Source of the DNA: Branchipolynoe longqiensis
Lineage: Eukaryota; Annelida; Polychaeta; Phyllodocida; Polynoidae
Reading direction: 5' to 3'
Assembly: GCA_030323885.1 (NCBI GenBank)
Contig: CM059199.1
Coordinates: 38,634,590 to 38,698,589 of the forward strand
DNA: 64,000 bases
In this document: piece after piece, positions 31,840 through 42,145 of the stretch
Numbering within the stretch: the first letter of the stretch is position 1
Layout of the letters: each line of letters begins with the position of its first letter
Program-made: the position numbers and the translations under genes
Notes under the pieces: model-generated
What the model was told of the DNA's origin: nothing
The model's input: only the letters and a program-made list of their open reading frames with translations
The model's database searches: none

Positions 31840-33285
31840 TGGCCCTGTCACACTACGACGCTTCTCGCCGGCGACCCGTCAACGTGTGGTGTTTTTGGGT
31901 GATAATTAGTGAAATATCGAGACGCGCTGGGGGCGCGTTATGCGCGCGTCGGTACACGTCGGTACATTATCTTGGGCGTTGATGGTCGGCGCGAAACGCC
32001 GGCGCGCGTTGCCTGTCGCCCAAGGTTTTAAGCGTGTCCAAAAAACCCAGCGATCGACAACGCGCGCAAATATATGGGTAAGGACGTTATACCCCTGTCA
32101 CACTACGACGTAACGAGCCAACGTGAGCCTAACGTGATGATTTTTCGTCATTACGTTGCCGTACGTTGGGTCACGTTATGATGACGTCATAATGACGTTA
32201 GAGTGACGTCGAGCTACGTCATGTTACGTCGTGTTACGTCGGCGCGCGTCGAGGTTTTGAACCTGTTCAAAACTTTCAACGTATCTCAACGTGAAGCCGT
32301 TACGTTGGGATGACGTGACAATGACGTTAGGTTGACGTTCCGCGATCGTTATAGCAGCGTAAATGACGTTAGAGTCACGTTATGTCACGTCAGACCGACG
32401 GCCCGGGTGGGAGCAACGTGTGGGCAGCGTTTTGCACGTTACGGTCACGTTACGGTCACGTTACGGTCACGTTACGGTCACGTTACGGTCACGTTACGGT
32501 CATGGTTAGGGTCATGTTACGGTCACGTTACGGTCACGTTACGGTCACGTTACGGTCACGTTACGGTCACATTACGGTCACGTTACGGTCACGTTACGGT
32601 CACGTTACGGTCACGTTACGGTCACGGTTACGGTCATGTTACGGTCACGTTACGGTCACGTTACGGTCACGTTACGGTCACGTTCACGTCACACCCGTTA
32701 CGGCGACGTTACGCTCACGTTACACTAACGCCCGGTCACGTCGCCAATTACCCCTCCCCTCTAACGTTGTCACGTTACAGCTAACGTCACGACGTACACC
32801 CACGTTACTTTCACGTTACGCTCACGTCAACTACGTTGCATTCACGTCCACAATTTGCATATTACGCCGATAACTTCGACGTGATATCATTATTTTCACG
32901 TTGTGGTTACGCTGACGTAGTCACGTCGTAGTGTGACAGGGCCATAAGGCGCGCGTCGCGCTGCGTTGGACGCGCCGGAATAACGTTATGGGAACACTAG
33001 GAAGACGGCGCGCGCGCGGGAGGGTCGTTGCTCACGCGTTGCGCAAACTGGGCCGTTTTTGTTTTACGCCCTAGCAACATTTAAGGTTAAATGAAGACGT
33101 CGTGCCAAACTTTTTTTTTTTTTCCCCAGCGCGTCGACACACGTTGGCGGCGCGCGCATAACGCGCCGCGCTGACGCCAATCTTTTCCCCCAAACCGCCG
33201 AAAAGTTTGACGTTTCTCGACGCGCAAGATAGTCCTTTCAACGCTGATGGGTCGCCGAGAGAAGCGTCGTAGTGTGACAGGCCCA
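31840..33285. mobile_element. TIR element C, interrupted by element D
   Basis: Outer ends TGGCCCTGTCACACTACGAC and its inverse, flanked by TAA on both sides (31837-31839 and 33286-33288). Without element D it is about 590 bp and closely follows element B, including the AATTAGTGAAATATCGAGACG block and the SINE-B-like tail (33056-33106). Confidence 0.8.
32090..32944. mobile_element. TIR element D nested in C, with 11-bp internal array
   Basis: 855 bp, starting ACCCCTGTCACACTACGACG after TTA (32087-32089) and ending CGTCGTAGTGTGACAGGGCCA before TAA (32945-32947). Ends match elements B and C, but the interior is unrelated: ACGTT/ACGTC words throughout and a 22-copy-scale (CACGTTACGGT)n array at about 32435-32690. 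The 150-163-codon frames over the array are artefacts. Confidence 0.8.
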
Positions 33286-33289
33286 TAAA

Positions 33290-34051
33290 GGCCCTGTCAC
33301 ATTACGGCGTATGGCGGGAGCGTATTGAAAACCTACGTCGAAAATGGGAAAAAACTGCGCGGGACGACGTATCGTGACTTTGGTGACCTCTCGGGTGTTT
33401 TTGAGTGTATGCGTAACCTATGAGGAGCGTACTAGGAGCGTATGAGAGCGCACTGTGACATTTTTTGATGGTTTTGATTGGCATGTGGAGCGTATGAGGA
33501 GCGTATGAGGAGCGTATGAGGAGCATATGAGGAGCGTATGCAAAGCGTATGCAAGACCTATGTTATCTCTCCTCGGTCCACCACCGCTACTCATACACTT
33601 TGCATACACTATGCATCTCTCCCATACGCAACTCGTAGGTTCTGCGTACGCTTCATACACCAGAGATACGCCTGTGACGCAAGTTGAGCATATGAGTAGC
33701 GTACGCCAGCGTACCCATATAATATGCCGGCATACCCCTAGCATACAAGGAGCATATGCCGGCGTATGAGAAGCGTATGAGTAGCGTATGAACCATACAC
33801 TCCCGTAGCTCAATATTTTTTTAGCATGCACAAACAAATTTGGACGGACGGACAAGAGAAAGCATATGGCGGTGTACAACGGCATAAGCCGGCATAGGCC
33901 AGCACATGATGGTGTATGCAGAGGATATGCATAGTGTATGCGTAGCGTATGCATAGCGTATGGCGGCGTATGGCAGCGTATGCCGATGTTTATGATGTAG
34001 CATGCCTACGCCGCCATACGCTCCCACAAAAAACCCTAATGTGACATCCCC
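33290..34051. mobile_element. TIR element E, GCGTATG-rich interior
   Basis: Starts GGCCCTGTCACATTACGGCG within four bases of the end of element C. The far end reads, reversed, GGGGATGTCACATTAGGGTT. The interior is built from GAGCGTATGAG and ATACGC words in both orientations. The 178-codon minus frame is a by-product of those repeats. The target duplication is not clear. Confidence 0.7.
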
Positions 34052-34495
34052 TTCACTATGCATGAGCATACTGCAGATACCATTTGTCATAATAGCATTA
34101 TCAGGCATGCCTTGGCTAGGGAATTTTGGGCTTTTCCTTAGGTAAATATGTGTTATTCTATATAACATGGCGTTAGTGACAAAGCACTGGTTTCCCGGTC
34201 GTACACAATCGTAGTTATTTAAATATGTTGGTGTGCACAGTTATCAATATTTTCACAAGCATCCAAGCTGTGCATTTGGAGGTTGGGAGGGGGTGTAAGA
34301 CCCATCGTATCCTTCTAATAATTATACCAATGTTGGTCAATTTAAATATGCATAATCCAATGCGGCTGTATCTGCACCATAATATAGTATGTCGCAGAAG
34401 TGTGGACCATTTAGCTTTTGATGATTCTATTTCTACCTGAATTTGGTACTGTATTTTGGTTGAAAAACAATTGTAAAATATCAACTTGGAGGGCA
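34052..34495. other. Unassigned intergenic DNA
   Basis: No gene, SINE or TIR element recognised. Confidence 0.4.
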
Positions 34496-34556
34496 TGACA
34501 AGTGTTGAAAACAAGCACCCTCACAGGAGCTTATACATTATGGGCAGAATAAAAAA
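34496..34556 (-). repeat. 60-bp repeat with inverted partner at 42711-42770
   Basis: AAGCACCCTCAC and TATGGGCAGAATAAAAAAC blocks recur inverted at 42.7 kb with only a few differences. It is too short to classify. Confidence 0.7.
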
Positions 34557-34804
34557 CATGTATTTACTCTAAATGACACTGAATGAGCTACCACGTCACA
34601 CTCTAGAAGCAATATGGTACCCCAGCTAGGCATCGCTAAAAAACCGCAATTTACACGCACTGTGAGAAGTTGCTATTCTTCTTGATGTTATCATCTTTTA
34701 GTAGGAAAGCAAATGGCAATCAATCAATCAATCGAGCTATTGATCTAACGAAGCTCCAAGTGAATATATTTAGATTTGTCTATTTCACACAGTATTTGGC
34801 TTAA

Positions 34805-35138
34805 AGCTGCATAGTCCGATCAAATATCAAATTTTCAAAACCAAACTAATTATCTAGATTTGGTTTTCCATATCTAACTTAAATATTGAAGCAATTATTA
34901 AGTATTTGTTTCTGCGTAGAAGGCAATATTGACTCAATTTAACAGAACCAGTCTATGGTGTCATTGTTTTGGCCAGCTTGCCAAAACTAATGTTCCATGT
35001 TTGCACTCAGAATATCTAAAAATGTTACCATTTAAAATAAAAGTAACTTTGAACTAATGTAAAGTAGTGACTAAAGATCGATCTAATATATTTATCTCAG
35101 AAAAATACAGAAATTCAAAACCATCAGACTATGCAACT
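34805..35138. mobile_element. TTAA-flanked MITE, family 1, copy 1
   Basis: 334 bp. Ends AGCTGCATAGTCCGAT and ATCAGACTATGCAACT are inverted repeats with two mismatches. TTAA flanks both sides (34801-34804 and 35139-35142). TTAA duplication is the signature of piggyBac and Kolobok transposons. No coding capacity. Copies at 36835 and 55857. Confidence 0.85.
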
Positions 35139-35339
35139 TTAAGGGTAATCTGACAACTAGTTCCACCAGGCGTCTCGTACTGAGGAGGAACCAAGCCTCC
35201 CGATTTGGCGGGAGATCTGCCTAAAACATAACATACTAATTCCAATCTCCACATTTCCTACTTTCAATTTGTATCTTCAACAAAGAAATCATCCAAGTTT
35301 TTTTAAATTTTAATCTTTTTACACACATTTCTTTGTTAA

Positions 35340-35973
35340 ACCAGAGAGCGTGTATATAAACAGATGAGAGGGACAACTCCCGCAAAAATCGGTAACACAG
35401 GCTACAGTGGCGTTCCTGGCGGTTAGTGTTGAACAAGGTTTGAGTTTGCCGGTACGTGCAGTACAAAACATTTGGTTTTATTCAAAATTAATAGAAATGC
35501 AGAAGCCTAACCTTATCAATTTAATATAATCCTTTTGGTAAACATGTTTTCTATATGTGTTCCAAGCGGTTTGTGTCTAGGTCATGTGGTTTTAGAGATA
35601 TTTCACTTTTTCTGTATGAAGATTGCTCACCGCCATTGACAATGCCTTGAGTTTGCCGTACGTGTAGTGCAAAACGTGTATTTTATTCAAAATTAATAGA
35701 AATCCAGAACTGTAACCTTATAAATTTATTATAATCCTTTCGGTAAACATGTTTTCTATATGTGTACCATGCGATTTGCTTCTAGGTGGTGTAGTTTTAG
35801 AGATATTTCACCTTTTCTGTAGCAAGATTGCACACGACCATTGACAATGCCTTGAGTTTGCCCATATGCGTAAACTGTTCAACAACCACCACTTGGAGCG
35901 CCACAGTCGGCAGTTGTTACACGGTCTAGTATGGGAGTTGTCCCTCTCATCTGTTTATATACACGCTCTCTGG
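35340..35973. mobile_element. TTAA-flanked element, family 2, with internal 205-bp repeats
   Basis: A 43-bp exact inverted repeat (35339-35381 and 35933-35975) starting AACCAGAGAGCGTG is followed by imperfect inverted similarity to about 115 bp. TTAA lies at 35336-35339 and 35974-35977. The centre holds two tandem 205-207-bp units (starting 35447 and 35654) homologous to the triple repeat at 12.65-13.27 kb. No transposase frame. Confidence 0.8.
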
Positions 35974-35977
35974 TTAA

Positions 35978-36830
35978 ACTGCACAATTGTGTATCACTTT
36001 CCCCCGCGCGCCCTCCCCCTGTTCACCATGCTATTCCTCGCTCCACAAGGTATGTATTAGGGAGATCTCGGTACTCACAGTCTTATCTACTTGTCACCTC
36101 TGATACTACTAATCTACCACCAACTCCTGAGCCTCTTACACCGAGACATGCAGTCGGAAGTGATTAGTGAGGAAGGTAGCCGAGTGGGGGCGCCACCGGT
36201 CCGTCTAGGGATATGACGGATGAGGTTAATACATAGACTGTCCTGATGGGCGGATCACATAATGATATTAGGACATTTAGGTTATTTATACCAGCATAAT
36301 TATTACATGTCCCTCATATATTGAGTGAAGGGAGGTGGAGTGCCTGGAGTACGGACAGCGGGGGCAGCGGAGGCGGCAGGGGCAGCGAAGGCAGCGGCGT
36401 AGAGCATGCCGGGAAGAGCCCCACCCTCCCTCCTCCCCGGCACCAGCCCCGCCCGCCCCCTCTTGAGGGATGGGAGGGGGTGGGTGGGTGGGCGAGTTAA
36501 CCAATAGCACACCAGGCATTATTACCTATCATAACAAGGTTATCAATAACACCATCTCACTATATAAATGTGTGGTATAAAGCATTTATATGAATATTAT
36601 TAGGATTGAACCTTTCTAGAGTTTGGATGTTGCTGGTAGGATTCGAACCCGTGAACCTTAAGCTGACAGCGTAGACTATGGACCTGACAGCTTCAGCGGC
36701 TTGGTGTGCGGTTGCACTGCTCCAACGTAGGGGTTTGGAGCGCTTTCTCCAGCATCCAATGGTTTTCTCCTCTAGTTGGCACATTGGATTCCAAACTCTA
36801 GCTTTGTTTTGTTGTTTTGTTTAAAGCTGC
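35978..36830. other. Unassigned DNA with a GC-rich patch
   Basis: 36330-36500 is GC-rich with GGCAGCGGAGGCGGC-like words and then a C-rich stretch. The short minus-strand frames there look compositional. I see no known repeat in the rest. Confidence 0.4.
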
Positions 36831-36834
36831 ATAA

Positions 36835-37155
36835 CATTTTCAAAACCAAAACAATTATCTAGATTTGATTCTACATATCTAACTTAGATTCTGGTGCACT
36901 TATTAAACATGTGTCATCACATATAAACGGATACTGAGTCAATTAATAGAGCCTGTTACTGCAGCAGGCTATGGTGTTAAAGTTTTGGCAAGCTTGCCAA
37001 CATTAATTTAGCATGTTTCCATTTCAAATATTGGAAAAGTTACCGATTTAAAATAAAAGTTTCTTCAAACTAAAGTAAGGTAGATTATAATTAACAACCG
37101 AATATGAAGTAAGGTAGATTATAATTAACAACCTAATATGTTTATCTCAGGTCTT
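36835..37155. mobile_element. TTAA MITE family 1, copy 2 (3' end lost)
   Basis: Begins AGCTGCATAAC after TTAA (36831-36834) and follows copy 1 through AATTATCTAGATTTG and TAAAATAAAAGT. A 41-bp block (AAGTAAGGTAGATTATAATT onward) is tandemly duplicated near 37070-37140. The terminal ACTATGCAACT is missing. Confidence 0.75.
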
Positions 37156-37244
37156 TCGGCCAGCCTGAGTTCCTAATCAATCCAACTACAGATGTCTTCT
37201 GTTGTGCAATGACTAATAATATATATATGTATGTTATTTATATG

Positions 37245-38047
37245 TACATACGGAGCCTTTAAAGGGTTCGGTAATCCTATCGATCCTGCTGAGTAGATCC
37301 ATTTGTAGTTTGGGATATTTTCCATTCCAACCGGTAGTCCGCAACTGGTCCATCAAAGGCTGTGGTATGGAGTGTCCGGTCTGTGGGAAAGTGCATATAA
37401 AAGACCCTTGCTCCTTGGCCGTGATGCTCAGCAACATGGGTAATTTGACATGCGGACACAGCCATAGCCGTCCCAGTAACTAAGGAGACCACCATGCTGC
37501 CACCTATCGAGAAACGATTGTATTAGTATATGCCTTGTGCGCCAGCGCTTCCTATCTTCACTTTTAAGATACACAACCTGATTAGCCTAAGTAAACACTA
37601 TCGGACTGCCATCTGCAGACATCTTTTTGAACTAAGTAACCTGTACAAGCCTATATAAGTCCAGGTGCTGTGGCAGTGAGATCACTTCGACAGGTGCACA
37701 AGGAGGACACTGACTAGCCTTAAAACTGCCACCCGCCCAACCCCACATGACATTTATTAAGGGCAAGGGTTAAATGTTCTATGACCTCACTATATTATTG
37801 AACTTGTTGTTGAATTGAACTTATTATTGAACAAAAGACTTACACTGCTGGAACTATAATAAATCCAACTTTAAACTAATTTGTTGTGTCATTTGTCAAA
37901 TTATCAGAAATAGTAGCCTATGTGGCGGCAGCAGGTTTCCTCCAAAGAAATATGTCAGAATGACCATATGCTTGACATCCAATAGCCGATGATAAAAATC
38001 AAAATCGATGCGCTCTAGAGGCATCGTTAAATAAAATAAGCTTTACT
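37245..38047 (+). repeat. SINE-C copy split by LTR-1
   Basis: 37245-37421 carries the head-proximal part (CGATCCTGCTGAGTAGATCC, AAAGTGCATATAAAAGACCC) and 37899-38047 the tail part (GGTTTCCTCCAAAGAAATAT, AGGCATCGTTAAATAAAAT). Confidence 0.8.
37422..37898 (+). mobile_element. LTR-1 copy 2, inserted in SINE-C
   Basis: 477 bp from TGATGCTCAGCAACATGG to TTTGTCA, very similar to 2475-2944. TATA box CCTATATAAGTCC at about 37650, AATAAA near 37859. It lies exactly between the two halves of one SINE-C, which fixes it as a discrete insertion. No clear short target duplication remains. Confidence 0.75.
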
Positions 38048-38458
38048 TTACATGTATGTACATTATATTATATACACGCATATCAATAACGTGTATACAA
38101 TCTCATGTACATTTAATTGTGGTGGGTGGGCGGGAGGGGGGGGGGGAAGAAAATAGCTGGTCCCCCACCGGTGACCAGCTGACCTCCTGTCGGCAGAATG
38201 TAATCATCAACGGACACGTGACAGTCATGTGACATGCCGCCATTATTGGGGAAGCAGCCATGTTGGATGTGATCCGACAAGGACTCCGGGCTAGGATGAG
38301 TTGCGAGGCCGAATCAGTAGGCGCAACTTCAGATCTGCTGCCGAAACAGACACTGGGTAGCAAGCTACAGATTATACATATATTTATATGCACATATATG
38401 CACATAATATATATATATATATATGATATATACACGTGTAGATCTCTAGCATATTGCA

Positions 38459-38770
38459 CTTGGTGGCCGAATTGGCCAAGTCCAGGCTTGCAGTATGAAG
38501 GTCGAGATTTGGAGACCCCACCAACTCAAACCAATGGCTTACACTTTACAGCATTTATATTTGTCGCTACCAAGCATGGCTCTCGCATTACTAGGATATG
38601 GAAAGGACTAGAGAATATGACTGAACGGGATATCGGCTCATGGTGCTGGCAGGCTGGCTTCCCAGCGGGACAGCACTATAAAGTCGCCATGAGCTTATGC
38701 ACTGTCACAAGTCGGTACCCATACTGATATGACCTTAGATGTTGCCAGGATGTAAAACCCACACAAACAA
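38459..38770 (+). repeat. SINE-B, divergent full-length copy
   Basis: GGTGGCCGAATTGGCCAAGT head, then GCACTATAAAGTCGCCATGA and GGTACCCATACTGATATGAC with tail GGATGTAAAACCCACACAAA. The box B region is degraded. Confidence 0.7.
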
Positions 38771-39305
38771 AGCGCTAGAAGACATGCCTTCCTGAAGGTA
38801 ACCTGCTTGGCATGACAACATGCACGCAATGCCAAATCTACATTGATTTCACCTCATCGTTGGTTAAATAGTCTTTTAGTTACTAAGGTAACCAAGATAC
38901 TATAACCAGCGAGCTTCTCCCCCACCCGCACACCAAACACACCCCCCGTCACACTCACCCACACTCACCAGAAGAAATAAACAACAATCCCCCTCCTCCC
39001 TCCTCCCTCCCCAATAATGAATTTAGCTAGGAAGTGATATTTACTTTGAAGGATCTGTTGTCATGGCAATGTTTTGGCCACATTTGCCGCAGTTGATCTG
39101 ACTTTTGGTCGACCTATTCTGTCCAGCAGATACATGTCTTTACATACCATCAGGGTAACAGATCTCCTTCCTCAATAGTTAGTACCAACCTGACAAGAAC
39201 TAATGTTATGGGTTGCAGTTCCATGCATAACATGTTCCACGACAAAGGTATCTGTAAATCATCATCTTATATGTTGCGAGGATATAAAACCTCAAGAAAT
39301 AAATT
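38771..39305. other. Unassigned intergenic DNA
   Basis: No gene or repeat identified. Confidence 0.4.
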
Positions 39306-39745
39306 ACATTGAGGAGATATCGGGATGGGCACAGAAGTATGACACTGCACATTCATGACGACTTCATAGTGCTGCCTCACTGGGAGACCCGACCAATGAC
39401 ACCTTGACCCGAGGTCCATGACCTAGAAGTTAATATGCTCACTCACATTATCCTCTTAAGTGGCAAATATCACTATTGTATTCATGGTGACTTTATAGCA
39501 CTGCACCACTGGGAGAACAGGCCAATGGCATCCTGGCTAAATATCCCACTCAGTCATATTAACCCGATACTGAACAGCGAACAACATGTGAGTAGGTGTA
39601 AGTGCACTTAATTGCTGCCCATCACAAAGCTAGCGAATGTCGATATTGTAAGTCACTGGGTTTGACTTAGTCGGGGTTCAAATCCATGGACACTCGGATG
39701 AGAAGGTAGTCAGTACATTTATCGATTCGGCCATGGTATTCGCTC
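39306..39745 (-). repeat. SINE-B-derived composite
   Basis: Two GTGACTTTATAGYRCTGC-type blocks (about 39355 and 39485) show two SINE-B bodies in tandem, followed by one head region (GGGTTTGACTTAGTCGGG, CGATTCGGCCATGG). Confidence 0.65.
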
Positions 39746-39904
39746 GCTCAAATATACATAAGCCAACTAATAAGATGTCATGACAGGTTGGATCAAATTT
39801 AAAGAACTAGGTTCATAATAAATATATTGGTTGAGGTCCCACCTAATAGGACCGATAAATACGTTACAGTATGGATCCGGGTACATTACGGTATTGATCC
39901 AGGT

Positions 39905-40385
39905 ACGTCCAACTACATTGAACTACTTTGAACTATGTTGAACTATGTTGGACTAATGTGAACTATTTTGAACTATGTTACCCTCCACTACGTTCAACTA
40001 TGTTCAACTTTGTCCACTAACGGCTATGTGACCACGGCAGAACGGCCAAAGTTGTGTGTGGGTCAAAGTATGCTACAGTATGCTAGAGTATGATAGAGTA
40101 TCCTAGGGTGCAGTAAGAAGTATGCTAGAGTATGCTAGAGTATGCTAGAGTTTACTAGAGTATGCTAGATTATGCTAACATCACAGAGGCTACGCCTGCC
40201 TCAAACATACCTCTCTTTTGAACACGTCCAAAGCTTAAATCGAAACTCACGGCCCACACACCTTATTATCACATTCTCATCCCGGAGAAACATGGATACC
40301 AGTACATTCAACTATGTTCAACTATGTTCAACTACGTTCAACTAGGGTAGCCTCTACTACGTTCAACTACGTTCACTAACATGTA
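39905..40385 (+). repeat. Second decamer module (TTCAACTAYG / AGTATGCTAG)
   Basis: GAACTAYGTTGAACTA-type and CAACTATGTTCAACTATG blocks flank a run of AGTATGCTAG (about 40070-40170) and the linker AAATCGAAACTCACGGCCCA. The right edge is CACTAACATGTATGTGACTGG. Same order of parts as at 23.2-24.1 kb. Confidence 0.85.
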
Positions 40386-40469
40386 TGTGACTGGGGCTTA
40401 AGGATATGAACTGAAAGCGCCCGACGTTGCCGCGAGAAGAAGCTACGCCGGTCTTACTCAGATGACAGC

Positions 40470-40955
40470 TGGTGGAGGCAGGTAGGTGGGGGAAGGGAGG
40501 AGAGGTGGGGGAAGGGAGGAGCGGAGGGTAGGGGGAAGGGGGGACGGGGGAGGGTATGGGGAAGGGGGATCGGGAAGGGGGGATGGGAAGAGGAAGGGGG
40601 AAGGGGCGAAGGGGAGGTGCAGAGGGGAAGGGGAGAGGGGAAGGGGGCTGAGAGGGGGGCGGAGGGAAGGGGCGGAGGGTGGGGGCGGAGGGGAGAGAGG
40701 GAGGGGGAGGGTGTGGGTGAAGGGGAGAGCTGGAGGGGAGCGGGAGGGGGGTGGGGATGGGGAAGGGGAGAGGGAACGAGATGGGGAGGGGGGAGGGGGT
40801 AGGGGGAGGGGGTAGGTGGGTGGTGGAGTGAAGATGGAGAGGAGCCATGGGGGCATGGCGGTAGGTGGGTGGGCGAGTAGCAGGGAGCAGGGGCAGGTGG
40901 ACGTGCATGGAGGTAGGTTGGTGGGTGGAAGGGGATGGGGACAGTTGGGAGGGTG
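40470..40955. repeat. G-rich purine tract
   Basis: Almost pure purine on plus (GGGGGAAGGGG, GGTGGGGGA). The 196-201-codon Pro/Ser minus frames are artefacts. Confidence 0.9.
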
Positions 40956-40964
40956 GGAGAGGGT

Positions 40965-41140
40965 TCAACAGCCATACATCGGATAACTTGTACAGGGTCC
41001 TGGTAATGGTGTTGTGGGGGTGATGGAAATTGAAAAGATTTCACCTCAAGTATGATTAGAACCTATAACTCTTGCATTTCAGGCTAGTGTGTTAACCATT
41101 ACATCACCTAGCTTCCTTAATGCCATCACCCTATCCGCAT
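40965..41140 (-). repeat. SINE-A copy, degenerate
   Basis: Minus-strand head GATGTAATGGTTAACACACT with decayed box B, followed by CATCACCCCCACAACACC and part of the tail. Confidence 0.7.
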
Positions 41141-42030
41141 GTAAAAATATACGGATTTTCGGTTCGGAATTATATATTGTCAGGGAGCATTACCATTCTC
41201 GGGCGACAGAGTGGGGACCAACGTTATGTAACGGAGAAGCAATGGGTGACATATGAGACTATGTGGAAAATATGATAACACATAGTGCCTGAGATTATGT
41301 TGAGATCTTCCTATGTATGAGACAGTTAATCTTTGATGAAAGGTTCCCTCTATGCACCAGTAATAGTGCAAGTGGAGGGGAAGGACATTTTTAATATATA
41401 TTTATTGTAACTGTCTGCAACTATCTGTTACCACAGGGCCGATGGGCAAGCACACCCAGCCATACTGCATACATTATGGACACCACCTGCAGCTGGGGTT
41501 GAGTGACAGCTGCCCCTTTTAGGGCGTCGCCCCCAGGCCGTTAGAGGGTGTCTGATTGGCTGGTTGTGGGAGGCCCAGTCACCTGCACCCCTTGCACCAC
41601 CTGACACACAGACCTCACTCTGATATATATGATGCACCAGGCACTTCTTGATACACTCTTGAGAGAGACTCTGCACTAGGCATTCTACACTCTTGACTAT
41701 TCTCTTGTCGATGGACCCAGACACTCTGTCTCAGGCTCCACCTTATATATACAAACTAGCAGCAGCTATTCAAAAGGCACTGAGCTCTGTGCAATAAACA
41801 GGGAACTCCGGTTCAATGGGCTGTACGCACTGATTCCTATAATACTACTGATAGTAATGAGGATCTGTGTGGACAGTAGGTAAGGAGTGAGGGTGATAGG
41901 TCGCTAGTAGGCGAACAGGAGTTGATGCCAATAAAGGACAACTTCTTCACTGTCAATCTTGCGTGACTTGTCTTCCCTTTCTTTCTTATGAGTTTGTTGG
42001 AGAGGGGCATCAGGTGTGAACTGACAGACT
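41141..42030 (-). repeat. Rep-X copy 2, inverted
   Basis: About 890 bp matching 22328-23125 in reverse from GTAAAAATATACGGATTTTC to the CAAACTCATAAGAAAG region. It contains a TATA-like CTTATATATACAAAC (reversed context) and is about 90 bp longer than copy 1. Confidence 0.65.
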
Positions 42031-42083
42031 CAGCTGGAAAGAGTAAGGGTATGCTGGGGCACCGACGCCCGAGTTCCCAACAT

Positions 42084-42145
42084 ATTACACATGCCTACCT
42101 GCCTATGTGGCTCCTTGTTAGAAAGGGCAGGGCAGGGCAGACTAC
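42084..42145 (-). repeat. SINE-A leader fragment
   Basis: CATGCCTACCTGCCTATGTG then GCTCCTTG is the reversed SINE-A leader. GGGCAGGGCAGGGCAG marks a small local expansion. Confidence 0.65.

Noticed and set aside
32332..32873. 150-163-codon frames rich in RYGHVTVTL
   Set aside because: Encoded by the 11-bp array in transposon element D, open in two frames.
33418..33954. 178-codon minus frame rich in YAPHTLLI
   Set aside because: Produced by repeated GCGTATG words inside element E, with no homology to any domain I recognise.
38260..38727. 155-codon frame near a GC-balanced stretch
   Set aside because: More than half overlaps a diverged SINE-B, and the start lies in unremarkable sequence without a domain.
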